Shown: piece after piece, positions 1-7,686 of the stretch | Position numbering within the stretch: position 1 is the first letter of the stretch | How the letters are laid out: every line of letters starts with the position of its first letter | Source of the DNA: Ruminococcaceae bacterium UBA1404 | Lineage (GTDB): Bacteria > Bacillota > Clostridia > Oscillospirales > Ruminococcaceae | Length of the DNA stretch: 64,000 nt | Assembly: GCA_002305075.1 (NCBI GenBank) | Contig: DBQC01000022.1 | Coordinates: 24,791 to 88,790, forward strand | Direction: 5' to 3' | Made by a program: the position numbers and the translations under genes | Notes under the pieces: generated by a model | What the model was told of the DNA's origin: nothing | What the model saw: only the letters and a program-made list of their open reading frames with translations | The model's database searches: none

Positions 1-1
1 T

Positions 2-784
2 TGGCAGAACCAGCAAAAGGAGTTTGACAACATCCCCGGTGCGGTACTGTTTACCACCAACTGCCTGATGCCCGTAAAGCCCAGCTATGCCGACCGTGTA
101 TTTACCACCTCGGTGGTGGCCTATCCCGAGATGGTGCATATCGACGACAACAAGGACTTTACCCCCGTGATTGAGAAGGCTCTGGAGCTGGGCGGCTACG
201 CCGAGGATCGCCCCATGACCGGCATCAACGGCGGCAGCACGGTGACCACTGGCTTTGGACACGGCACGGTTCTCTCGGTGGCCGACAAGGTGATCGACGC
301 TGTAAAGGCCGGCGCCATCAAGCATTTCTTCCTCGTAGGTGGCTGCGACGGTGCCCGCCCCGGCCGCAACTACTACACCGAGTTTGTTCAGCAGTCCCCC
401 GCCGACACCGTGATACTCACGCTGGCCTGCGGCAAGTACCGCTTTAACGACCTCGATATCGGCCAAATTGGCGGCCTGCCCCGCATCATGGATATGGGTC
501 AATGCAACGACGCCTATTCGGCCATCCGGGTGGCGGTTGCTCTGGCCGAGGCCTTTGAGTGCGGCGTAAACGACCTGCCCCTGACGCTGGTGCTGTCCTG
601 GTACGAGCAAAAGGCCGTGTGTATTCTGCTCACACTGCTGCATCTGGGCATCAAGAACATTCTGCTGGGCCCCACCCTGCCCGCCTTTGTAAGCCCTAAT
701 GTTCTCAGCTTCCTAAGCGAGAACTATGCCCTGACCCCCATCAGCACTCCGGAAGAAGATTTGGCTCGGATTCTGGGCAAATAG
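2..784 (+). CDS. hcp: Hydroxylamine reductase / hybrid cluster protein, C-terminal part (5' end outside window)
   Basis: Hybrid cluster proteins carry an Fe-S-O cluster and reduce hydroxylamine and/or nitric oxide in anaerobes under nitrosative stress. The open frame runs in from the window edge, so the N-terminal cubane-binding part is missing. The visible 260 residues hold the hybrid-cluster ligands in family order: the Cys of TTNCLMP (persulfide Cys), the Cys of GGCDGA, the Cys of LACGKYRFN and the Glu of SWYEQKAV. The C-terminus is complete and is followed by a strong terminator, so this is the last gene of its transcript. Family assignment is secure. Whether NO or hydroxylamine is the physiological substrate cannot be read from sequence. 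Confidence 0.95.
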   Translation, partial: WQNQQKEFDNIPGAVLFTTNCLMPVKPSYADRVFTTSVVAYPEMVHIDDNKDFTPVIEKALELGGYAEDRPMTGINGGSTVTTGFGHGTVLSVADKVIDAVKAGAIKHFFLVGGCDGARPGRNYYTEFVQQSPADTVILTLACGKYRFNDLDIGQIGGLPRIMDMGQCNDAYSAIRVAVALAEAFECGVNDLPLTLVLSWYEQKAVCILLTLLHLGIKNILLGPTLPAFVSPNVLSFLSENYALTPISTPEEDLARILGK

Positions 785-800
785 CGATAAAACCCAATAA

Positions 801-833
801 AAACACCGCCCCTTCATCGGGGCGGTGTTTTTA
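801..833 (+). terminator. Rho-independent terminator after hcp
   Basis: A GC-rich stem (AAACACCGCCCC paired with GGGGCGGTGTTT) with a short loop is followed by a T-run, 17 bases after the hcp stop codon. Confidence 0.9.
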
Positions 834-874
834 TTGCAATTCTTATAATAGTCACTGCCGCTATCTTCTGCCAT

Positions 875-933
875 GATACATGATACCGCTGTCGTGAAGG
901 CCCCAATTCTTGTATATTATCATATCATGTATC
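875..933. repeat. Perfect 11-bp inverted repeat in the leader of the next gene
   Basis: GATACATGATA at 875-885 is the exact reverse complement of TATCATGTATC at 923-933, with 37 bases between. The segment lies between the hcp terminator and the ribosome binding site at 981. It could be an operator pair or an RNA hairpin. The rest of 785-997 shows no gene. Confidence 0.45.
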
Positions 934-997
934 GAGATGCCTATCGCGACTGGGCGCTCAGCTTGCTTTATGCAGTCCCAAAAGGAGGTGAAGGATC

Positions 998-1561
998 ATT
1001 CACCGAGCAAATTTTAGCAGCGCAATAACTTGCCGCCAATTAAAGTTGTCTAGCACAATTCGGCGGCTGTGGATCGAACATGTATTGTGGACGCGCTTTT
1101 TTATTGTAAGTACAGCATTTAATCTCGAAGATCTTCCATTTGTCACAGAGAGGCTGCTACAAAATCCCGTTGATTTTGCCAAAGTGCTACAATCGTTTCA
1201 CGGCAACAAGATCGCCATGCGGTTTGAGCGGCTTTTTGCAGATCATCTTTTGATTGCAGCAGCTCTCGTTAATGCGGCAAAAGCGGGTAACGCTGCGGAA
1301 GTAGAAAAACAGCGCAGGCTTTGGTATGCCAACGCCGAGGATATTGCCAGGTTTTTAGCCTCGATCAATCGTTTCTGGAGCAAAAATGAATGGAGAAAAT
1401 TGCTGTTTGACCATCTTCGCATGACCGAAGATGAGGCCGTTTTCATCCTGACCGGCCAATATGAAAGAGGTATAAAAGTATATGACCACATTCAAGCAGA
1501 AGCCTTAGAGATGGCCGATGTGATGACTTGTGGCATCATCCGCCAGTTTTGCATTGAATAG
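998..1561 (+). CDS. Conserved hypothetical protein (family often mislabelled acetylglutamate kinase), probable ATT start
   Basis: The product resembles a small helical Bacillus/Clostridium protein family recognised by its LWxEHVxWTR start, NRLLxNPxDFA block and WYANAxxIAxFLASIN motif. Databases often call it acetylglutamate kinase, but it has no kinase fold features and its function is unknown. An in-frame stop at 989-991 limits the start to 992-1046. The only canonical start codon is TTG at 1046, which has no Shine-Dalgarno sequence. A near-perfect one (AAAGGAGGTG, 981-990) sits just before ATT at 998, so I take ATT as the start (187 codons). If TTG is used the protein has 171 residues. It is a single-gene unit with its own terminator. 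Confidence 0.75.
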   Translation: MHRANFSSAITCRQLKLSSTIRRLWIEHVLWTRFFIVSTAFNLEDLPFVTERLLQNPVDFAKVLQSFHGNKIAMRFERLFADHLLIAAALVNAAKAGNAAEVEKQRRLWYANAEDIARFLASINRFWSKNEWRKLLFDHLRMTEDEAVFILTGQYERGIKVYDHIQAEALEMADVMTCGIIRQFCIE

Positions 1562-1578
1562 AAATACAGGGACAATAG

Positions 1579-1623
1579 AATACCACACAAAGGCGCCATG
1601 CTTTTGTGTGGTATTGCTATTTT
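1579..1623 (+). terminator. Rho-independent terminator
   Basis: The stem AATACCACACAAA / TTTTGTGTGGTATT is followed by TATTTTGTTT, just after the hypothetical gene. Confidence 0.75.
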
Positions 1624-1645
1624 GTTTAGGATGTAGAGTCCGGTT

Positions 1646-1670
1646 AAAAAGCTTGGATTTAAAGCTTTTT
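1646..1670 (-). terminator. Terminator overlapping the stop of the Cys-rich protein gene
   Basis: AAAAAGCTT and AAGCTTTTT form a hairpin with a T-tail on the minus strand. The hairpin includes the stop codon of the upstream gene. Confidence 0.55.
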
Positions 1671-1971
1671 AGCTCCTTGTAGGTTGGGGCGGGCTTTTTT
1701 GCGGCTGTTTGTCCTGAAGCTGCACCATCTCTAAAATGTCCCGATAGCGGCTGGTAATATAGGCGTAATTTTTAGGGATGTGGGGTACCAGACAGTTTGT
1801 GCAGTCTTTAATGCCATCGTCGGTATAGACAAAGTTGCCCCCGCACCGGCGCCCTAGGGCGTAGAGCGGACAGTAGCAGAACAGGCAGTTAAAGTTGTCC
1901 GAGTCTGCCCCGGCATGACAGGGAAAAAATTCGCAACTGCGGTGGGTAAAAATCTTGTAGTTTTCGCTCAT
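1669..1971 (-). CDS. Cysteine-rich small domain protein
   Basis: A 100-residue protein with Cys pairs in the arrangement CEFFPCH, CLFCYCP, CGG and CTNCLVPH, which fits the Cys-rich small domain family (PF04071). That family probably binds metal and is often found near cobalamin genes; its biochemical role is not established. The ATG at 1971 is preceded by AAGGAAGGTGAT at good spacing, so I prefer it to the upstream in-frame codon at 2016. The C-terminal 20 residues are rich in Gln, Pro and Lys and probably disordered. It lies alone between converging genes. The link to the cobalamin clusters 12 kb away is only suggestive. Confidence 0.8.
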   Translation of the reverse strand: MSENYKIFTHRSCEFFPCHAGADSDNFNCLFCYCPLYALGRRCGGNFVYTDDGIKDCTNCLVPHIPKNYAYITSRYRDILEMVQLQDKQPQKSPPQPTRS

Positions 1972-2075
1972 GGTATCACCTTCCTTTGAGCCTGCTTCCA
2001 ATAGAGTATAACACATCCCCCGCCGCCGGGAAAGAGCGGAAAAGTCCTGCCGCCAGCGTCCTGCCTGTGCTTTTT

Positions 2076-3449
2076 TTACCGGGTTGTAAAATATAGCATA
2101 AAGGTAAGAGCCAGCAAATCGGCGCAGCCGCCCGGGCTTAGGTTCTCCCGTGTAAATTGCGCATCAAGACGCCGGGCCTCGGCAAGGTAGTCTTCGGGGC
2201 TGCGGGGAGCGGCTTCCAGCCAGTGGGCCACCTCCCGGGCTATGCGGCGCTGGGTTTCGGGGTTGGAGCGGTGGATGAGGTTGGTGTCCTCCACGGTGGC
2301 AATCAGATGGAGCAGCACCGCCACGCCGGCCTGCTCCAGCGACCAGCCCTCGGACACCAGTCGGCGCATCAGCGGCAGTCCCAGCTGCCCCACCGCGGGA
2401 AAGCCCGCCGCTGCTTCCCCCCGCACACCGGCAATGCGGTGCCGGGCAAAGAGCCGCTCGCCGGCGGTTCGGGCGGTCTCGGCCGTAAGCGGCAAGAGGT
2501 CGCCCTCGATGGTGGGGGCCGCCGCCTCTGCCACCACACGCAAAATCGCCTCGGGGTCTTTTGCTTCGGGCCCCTCCCCCAAGTAGCCACAGGCCGCCGC
2601 CACCAGCCCTAGAGAGAAGATGAGCCCCTTATGGGTGTTCACGCCACCTGTGGCCGCCTGCATAGCCTCCTCGGCCTGTATGCCCCGGTAGCGCAGGCGG
2701 GCCAGCAGCTTAGTAGGTGGAATATCCCGGCTGCGGCAGCCAATAAGGGCCATATCTCTAAAGTAGCTGCAGAGGGCAGCGGCGCTGTCTATAAAGGTAA
2801 ACAGGTCCATATCGGTGTGGGCGCCGCTGCCCAGCCGGTCGACCAGTCCGGGCTTAGGGGTGACCGACACCTCGTAGAGCATGGAGCGCAGTGCGTTTTG
2901 GGCGATCTGCTCGGCCAATCGGCCGTCAATATAGTCGGTGATCAATGTGCGGGTAGCCCGCTGCAGCTCCTCTATGCCATGGGCCCGACTGCGGGCACAG
3001 CCGGCTCCGGGTGCTCCGCAGACAAGGCAGCCCCGGGGGGGCAGCCCTATCTGTGCGCGGTCGACAATTTGGCCTGCGCCGGCAAGGACATCGATGTCGA
3101 ACAGCCGCCCCAGGCCGTGACCCTCCTCAATGGCCACCATGGCGGCCTTGACCTTGTGGGCAGGAACATCCACCAACCAGAAGCCTTCGAGACCGGTGGG
3201 GGCACTCACTTGCCGATGTTGCAGGGCCGTCCAACCCCGGCGGGTCAGCTGGAGCTCTACCTCCTGCCAACCGATTTCAAAGGCCCGGTCGGTAAGCGGC
3301 GAGCGTTTAACCGGCCCCGGGATGTTGAGGGTGTAGCTGATGAGGCTGGCTCCCCCCGTCAGCAGCTCGGCCTGAAGGGCCGCCCGGCGCTCCCGGGCCT
3401 CCAGCACCTCCGAAAGGCTCACCTCGGGGCCCGTAAAGGGGGCGGTCAT
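2076..3449 (-). CDS. citXG: CitX-CitG fusion: prosthetic-group synthase and transferase for citrate lyase
   Basis: Two enzymes that make and attach the phosphoribosyl-dephospho-CoA group of the citrate lyase acyl carrier protein are joined in one 457-residue chain. Residues 1 to about 180 match CitX (holo-ACP transferase; EVLEARERRAALQ near the start). Residues about 185 to the end match CitG, the 2-(5''-triphosphoribosyl)-3'-dephospho-CoA synthase (SVTPKPGLVDRLGSGAHTDM, GVNTHKG, EDTNLIHR). The same fusion order is known from some Pasteurellaceae. The ATG at 3449 follows GGAGAAAGGG and overlaps the stop codon of a small upstream ORF (ATGA), suggesting translational coupling. The gene is divergent from citDEFC. 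Confidence 0.92.
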   Translation of the reverse strand: MTAPFTGPEVSLSEVLEARERRAALQAELLTGGASLISYTLNIPGPVKRSPLTDRAFEIGWQEVELQLTRRGWTALQHRQVSAPTGLEGFWLVDVPAHKVKAAMVAIEEGHGLGRLFDIDVLAGAGQIVDRAQIGLPPRGCLVCGAPGAGCARSRAHGIEELQRATRTLITDYIDGRLAEQIAQNALRSMLYEVSVTPKPGLVDRLGSGAHTDMDLFTFIDSAAALCSYFRDMALIGCRSRDIPPTKLLARLRYRGIQAEEAMQAATGGVNTHKGLIFSLGLVAAACGYLGEGPEAKDPEAILRVVAEAAAPTIEGDLLPLTAETARTAGERLFARHRIAGVRGEAAAGFPAVGQLGLPLMRRLVSEGWSLEQAGVAVLLHLIATVEDTNLIHRSNPETQRRIAREVAHWLEAAPRSPEDYLAEARRLDAQFTRENLSPGGCADLLALTFMLYFTTR

Positions 3450-3550
3450 GGCCCTTTCTCCGGCTCTGCCCCCCACATAACGCCCTCTATGACGGTGCGG
3501 TCGATCTTGTCCCGGATAAAGTGCAGGCGGTGGTCGGATATGTTATTCAT
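3446..3550 (-). CDS. Small ORF (34 aa) translationally coupled to citXG
   Basis: An ATG at 3550 with AGGGGG ten bases upstream opens a 34-codon frame (starts MNNISDHRLHFIRDK) whose TGA overlaps the citXG start ATG. It lies just downstream of a good sigma-A promoter. I recognise no family. It may be a real short protein, or a leader whose translation opens the citXG start. The placement is clear; that it is expressed is inferred. Confidence 0.45.
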   Translation of the reverse strand: MNNISDHRLHFIRDKIDRTVIEGVMWGAEPEKGP

Positions 3551-3587
3551 ATAAAACGCCCCCTGTGGTGGTATTTGTATGCTCTCT

Positions 3588-3616
3588 ATTGTACCGTGAA
3601 AATCTCGATAGGCCAA
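3588..3616 (-). promoter_or_regulatory. Sigma-A promoter for citXG
   Basis: On the minus strand TTGGCC (-35, 3611-3616) and TACAAT (-10, 3588-3593) are separated by exactly 17 bases. Confidence 0.6.
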
Positions 3617-3690
3617 GGGGCAAGGGCAAAAACTCCGGCGCTTTTATGGGATATCTCGGGGAAAGAGACGGTGGTAATCCTGCCAGTCTA

Positions 3691-3699
3691 TGCTACAAT
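3691..3699 (+). promoter_or_regulatory. Extended -10 promoter for citDEFC
   Basis: TGCTACAAT is a TGn-extended -10 box. No good -35 is seen at 17 bases upstream. It lies about 80 bases before the citD start, in the 227-base divergent region 3551-3777. Confidence 0.45.
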
Positions 3700-3777
3700 A
3701 AAGGCGAGATTGTATCCGGTATCCACAGCTGCAAAGCATGGCCGTGGACTGGGTGCCGACTGAAAAGGAGTGACGCC

Positions 3778-4092
3778 GTGAAAATTGAGGTGGCAGCCAT
3801 GGCCGGCACGCTGGAGTCGAGCGATGTTCAGATAACGATAGAGCCTGCCGAGCAGGGTCTTAGTCTGAGCATCAGCAGCAGCGTTTTGGGCCAATATGGC
3901 AGGCAGATTAAGCGAGTGGTGCTCGATACGCTCGAGGGCCTTGGGGTGCGCCACGGCCGGGTAACTGTGGTGGACAAAGGTGCCCTCGACTGCACCATCC
4001 GAGCTCGGGTGACCTGCGCGGTCTACCGTTCGGCGGGCATCACCCACAGTATTCCTTGGGGGGAGGTGCCCGTAAATGATCCATCCCGATAA
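3778..4092 (+). CDS. citD: Citrate lyase gamma subunit (acyl carrier protein)
   Basis: The acyl carrier of citrate lyase carries the CoA-like prosthetic group that holds the acetyl and then citryl thioester. The 104-residue chain has the family blocks AMAGTLESSD (the prosthetic group is attached to a Ser here), a central KRVVLDTLEGLG helix and VDKGALDCTIRAR. It starts at GTG 3778, with AAAAGGAG at 3763-3770. Frame-open sequence further upstream has no ribosome binding site or family similarity. Its end overlaps the citE start by 17 bases, as expected for a co-translated subunit. Confidence 0.93.
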   Translation: MKIEVAAMAGTLESSDVQITIEPAEQGLSLSISSSVLGQYGRQIKRVVLDTLEGLGVRHGRVTVVDKGALDCTIRARVTCAVYRSAGITHSIPWGEVPVNDPSR

Positions 4093-4984
4093 AAACCGTC
4101 TGCGGCGCACCATGCTGTTTTTGAGCGCCCAGCGCCCCAGCCAAATGAAGGACGCCTATATCTACCGGCCCGACTCGGTGATTTTCGACCTTGAAGATGC
4201 CGTGGCCGAAAGCGAGAAGGACGCCGCCCGCTTTTCGCTCTTTCATACCCTTAAGACGGTGGATTACGGCGACTGCGAGCGCATTGTGCGCATCAACGGC
4301 CTGGATACCCCTCACTGGCGTGAGGACATACGGGCCAGCGTGGCCGGCGGCGCCGAGGGCATTCGCATCCCCAAGTGCGAGTCGGCCCAGGAAGTGGTGG
4401 AGGTGGAGGCCGCCATCGAGGCCGCCGAGGAGGAGTTTGGCCGCCCGGTGGGGCGCACCCTCGTCATGGCCGCCATCGAAAGCCCCCGGGGGGTGCTGAA
4501 TGCCTCCGCCATCTGCGAGGCGGGCCGACGGATGTTTGGCGTGGCCATCTCGGGGGGCGACCTGCGCAAAGCCATGCAGACTCGCTACTACCCTAAGGGC
4601 GAGGAGATGCTGGTGCCCCGGGGCATGGTGCTGCTGGCCGCCCGAGCCGCCGGCGTGCAGTGCTTCGACACGGTTTTTACCGACCTTGAGGACATGGAAG
4701 GCTTTCGCCGGGAGGTGCAGCAAAATAAGGAGATGGGCTTTGACGGCAAGTCGGTGATAAACCCCCGTCAGATCGCCATTGTCCACGAGATTTTCACCCC
4801 CACCGAGCGGGAGATTATCGAGGCCGAGCGGGTGGTGCGGGCCATTCGGGAGCAGGCCGCCGAGGGTGTGGGCGTGTTTACACTAGACGGCAAGATGCTG
4901 GACATGGCCTTTTTGCCCGGAGCCGAGCGGGTGCTGGCTTTGGCGCAGGCGGCCGGACTCTATGAGGGGGATTTGGTGCCATGA
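4076..4984 (+). CDS. citE: Citrate lyase beta subunit (citryl-CoA lyase)
   Basis: Cleaves the citryl-thioester on the carrier protein to oxaloacetate and the acetyl form, in the cytoplasm. The 302 residues fit the HpcH/HpaI aldolase-type CitE family: an early TMLFLSAQRPSQMKDA, the VIFDLEDAVAESEKD metal/substrate loop, an Arg-rich RIVRINGLDT, and AAIESPRGVLNA near residue 140 with the conserved Glu. The start overlaps citD and the stop overlaps the citF start as ATGA, so the three lyase subunits are coupled. Confidence 0.95.
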   Translation: MIHPDKNRLRRTMLFLSAQRPSQMKDAYIYRPDSVIFDLEDAVAESEKDAARFSLFHTLKTVDYGDCERIVRINGLDTPHWREDIRASVAGGAEGIRIPKCESAQEVVEVEAAIEAAEEEFGRPVGRTLVMAAIESPRGVLNASAICEAGRRMFGVAISGGDLRKAMQTRYYPKGEEMLVPRGMVLLAARAAGVQCFDTVFTDLEDMEGFRREVQQNKEMGFDGKSVINPRQIAIVHEIFTPTEREIIEAERVVRAIREQAAEGVGVFTLDGKMLDMAFLPGAERVLALAQAAGLYEGDLVP

Positions 4985-6534
4985 TGAATTCTGTTGGTAG
5001 AGACATTCCCGATGCGCTGCTCACCGATGGCAAGGAGGTTTTTCGCGGCAGTCACCACCGGGACGGCCTAATCTACACAAAGCCCGGCCCCACGGTTCGT
5101 GCCGGTGTAAAGCCGCTACATAGCAAGCTGCTGCCCAACCTGCGGGAGGCCATTGTGCAGTGCGGCATCAAGGATGGCATGACCCTCTCCTTTCACCATC
5201 ACTTTAGGGATGGCGACTATGTGGTCAACCTTGTGATGGCCGAAATTGCCGCCATGGGTATTCGGGATATCACCATAGCCGCCTCCTCACTGGGTAGTGC
5301 CCACGACCCGGTGGCCCATATGATTGAAACCGGCATCGTCACCGGCCTGCAAACCAGCGGCATCCGGGGCAAAATAGGCGAGGCTGTGTCCCACGGCAAG
5401 CTTAAAACCCCCTGCATCCTGCGCTCCCACGGGGGGCGGGTGCGGGCCATCGAGCAGGGCGAGCTGCACATCGATGTGGCCTTTATCGGCGCACCCACCA
5501 GCGACGAATACGGCAACTCCCGTGGCACCGGCGGCAAGAGCGACTGCGGCGTGCTCTCCTATGCCATGGCTGACGCTCGATACGCCGACAAGGTGGTGGT
5601 GGTCACCGACTGCCTTGTGGATTTCCCCAACTTCCCGCCCTCCATCGAGGCGGTGGATGTGGACTATGTGGTAGTGGTGGATGCTATTGGCGACCCCCAA
5701 AAAATCGCCAGCCAGGCCACCCGCCTAAGCAAAGACCCCCGGGAGCTTAAAATGGCCGAGGACTGCGTGCGGGTGGTTGCCGCCACCCCCTACTTTAAGG
5801 ATGGTTTTTCGTTTCAGACCGGGGCGGGCGGACCCTCGTTGGCCACCAACCGCTTTATTGAGGCCGAGATGGAGCGCCGAGGCATCACCATGCAGTGGGC
5901 CATTGGCGGCATCTCTCAGTCCACGGTAGATATGCTGCATAAGGGCCTGATTAAATACATCGTGGACGCGCAGGACTTTGACATGGCGGCGGTGCGCTCG
6001 GTGAACAACAGTCCCGGTCACTTTGAAATATCCACCTCTCAGTACGCAAACCCCATGAACAAGGGGGCCTTTGTTAACAAGCTGGACTTTGTGGTGCTGG
6101 CCGCTTTGGAGATTGATGTGGACTTTAATGTCAATGTGGTCACCGGCTCGGACGGTGTGCTTCGGGGAGCCCCCGGCGGCCATCCCGATGCGGCTGCCGG
6201 TGCCAAATGCTGCATCATTGTGACGCCGCTGGTGCGGGGCCGTATGCCCACGGTTTGCGAGCGGGTGGTCACGGTGACCACCCCCGGCGAGAATGTGGAT
6301 GTGCTGGTCACCGACTACGGCATCGCCGTAAACCCTGCCCGACCCGACCTGATAGAAGCCCTTGCCAAAGCCGGCATAAAAACCACCACCATAGAAGCCC
6401 TTAAGGATAAAGCCTACGCCATGGTGGGGGTGCCCGACCCGCTGGATTTTTACGACCGGGTGGTGGCCGTTGTGGAGGCTCGGGACGGCACCTTGCTGGA
6501 TGTGGTGCGACAAATCAGGCCTCTTGAGCTATAA
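4981..6534 (+). CDS. citF: Citrate lyase alpha subunit (citrate CoA-transferase)
   Basis: Transfers the carrier from acetyl to citrate, giving the citryl-carrier and acetate. At 517 residues it has the usual CitF length. Visible family features are SFHHHFRDGDYV near residue 75, the ITIAASSLGSAH block, AFIGAPTSDEYGNSRG and the C-terminal RGAPGGHPDAAAGAKC glycine-rich segment. It starts in ATGA overlap with citE. The oxaloacetate released by the complex could feed a sodium-pumping decarboxylase, one subunit of which is encoded at 40149-41417. Confidence 0.95.
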   Translation: MMNSVGRDIPDALLTDGKEVFRGSHHRDGLIYTKPGPTVRAGVKPLHSKLLPNLREAIVQCGIKDGMTLSFHHHFRDGDYVVNLVMAEIAAMGIRDITIAASSLGSAHDPVAHMIETGIVTGLQTSGIRGKIGEAVSHGKLKTPCILRSHGGRVRAIEQGELHIDVAFIGAPTSDEYGNSRGTGGKSDCGVLSYAMADARYADKVVVVTDCLVDFPNFPPSIEAVDVDYVVVVDAIGDPQKIASQATRLSKDPRELKMAEDCVRVVAATPYFKDGFSFQTGAGGPSLATNRFIEAEMERRGITMQWAIGGISQSTVDMLHKGLIKYIVDAQDFDMAAVRSVNNSPGHFEISTSQYANPMNKGAFVNKLDFVVLAALEIDVDFNVNVVTGSDGVLRGAPGGHPDAAAGAKCCIIVTPLVRGRMPTVCERVVTVTTPGENVDVLVTDYGIAVNPARPDLIEALAKAGIKTTTIEALKDKAYAMVGVPDPLDFYDRVVAVVEARDGTLLDVVRQIRPLEL

Positions 6535-6600
6535 AAAATCTTGGCGCTGTGGTACAATAGCCCCATATTCGGCTGCCCATCAGCCCTAAGGAGGATGCCT

Positions 6601-7641
6601 ATGACCTATTCTCTCTCGCGGATTTTCCCCTCCGACCGCCGGGGCCAGGCCGAGCTGGACCGGCTGCTGACAGGGGAACATATCCGCCGCGACCCCAATT
6701 TGGACTACACGGTGGGGCTGTATGACAGCAACCATAAGCTGGTGGCCACCGGCTCGACCTTTGGCAACAGCTTGCGCTGCTTGGCGGTGGACAGCCGCTA
6801 TCAGGGCGAGGGTCTGATGGCTCAGGTGGTGAGCCATCTGGTAAGCCGGCAAATGACCCAGGGACACAGCCATCTGTTTATTTACACCAAGAGCGATAAA
6901 ACGGCCATTTTTGGCGATTTAGGCTTTTACGAGATTGCCCGGGTGGAGGGCGAGGTGGCCTTTATGGAGAACCGCCGCACCGGCTTTGCCGACTTTTTGT
7001 CCGGCCTTTCGGCTCAGCGCCGAGCCGGGCAGTGCGCTGCGCTGGTGATGAACTGCAATCCCTTTACGCTGGGTCACCGCCACTTGGTGGAGCAGGCGGC
7101 CGCCCAAAACGACTGGGTGCACCTGTTTGTGGTGAGCGAGGATGCCTCGCTGTTCCCCTTTGCCGACCGCTTTGCCCTTGTAAAAGCGGGCTGCGCCCAT
7201 ATGCCCAATGTCATCTTGCACGAGACGGGCAGTTACATGATATCGAGCGCCGTGTTTCCCTCCTACTTCTTAGAGGACGACGAGTCAGCCATTGCCGTAC
7301 AAGCCCGGCTGGATCTGCAGCTGTTTGGCTCGATAGCCCGGAGCTTAGGCGTGACCCGCCGCTATGTGGGCGATGAGCCCTTTAGCAAGGTGACCGGTCT
7401 TTACAACCGCATCATGGCCGACGAGCTGCCGGCTGCGGGCATCGACTGTATTGTCATCCCCCGCAAGGAGCAAGACGGACTTGCCATCAGCGCCAGCCAT
7501 GTGCGCCAGCTCATCAAAGAAGGCCCCATTGAGGCCATTCGCCCGCTGGTGCCCCCCACCACCTACGACTACTTTTTTACCGAAGCCGGACAGGCGGTGG
7601 TGGACAAAATCCGCACTGCCAACAATGTGATACACTACTAA
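6601..7641 (+). CDS. citC: [Citrate (pro-3S)-lyase] ligase
   Basis: Activates citrate lyase by acetylating the thiol of its prosthetic group with acetate and ATP. Residues 1 to about 125 form a GNAT-like region (LRCLAVDSRYQGEGLMAQVVS). From about 145 comes a nucleotidyltransferase domain with NPFTLGHRHLVEQA (the family HxGH-like motif) and a late SASHVRQLI. The ATG at 6601 has TAAGGAGG at good spacing, so the earlier TTG is not used. A TGGTACAAT box at 6550-6558 may act as a weak internal promoter between citF and citC. It is the last gene of the citDEFC unit. Confidence 0.93.
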   Translation: MTYSLSRIFPSDRRGQAELDRLLTGEHIRRDPNLDYTVGLYDSNHKLVATGSTFGNSLRCLAVDSRYQGEGLMAQVVSHLVSRQMTQGHSHLFIYTKSDKTAIFGDLGFYEIARVEGEVAFMENRRTGFADFLSGLSAQRRAGQCAALVMNCNPFTLGHRHLVEQAAAQNDWVHLFVVSEDASLFPFADRFALVKAGCAHMPNVILHETGSYMISSAVFPSYFLEDDESAIAVQARLDLQLFGSIARSLGVTRRYVGDEPFSKVTGLYNRIMADELPAAGIDCIVIPRKEQDGLAISASHVRQLIKEGPIEAIRPLVPPTTYDYFFTEAGQAVVDKIRTANNVIHY

Positions 7642-7644
7642 ATA

Positions 7645-7676
7645 AAACCCGCCCGGACACGCCCGGGCGGGTTTTT
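7645..7676 (+). terminator. Terminator of the citDEFC operon
   Basis: AAACCCGCCCGG / CCGGGCGGGTTT stem followed by T-rich sequence, right after citC. The minus strand ends with the phoR stop at 7687. Confidence 0.9.
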
Positions 7677-7686
7677 TATTTGGGAA

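Noticed and set aside
6550..6558. Firm promoter for citC
   Set aside because: TGGTACAAT resembles an extended -10, but no -35 is at proper distance and citC fits as the end of the citDEF transcript.
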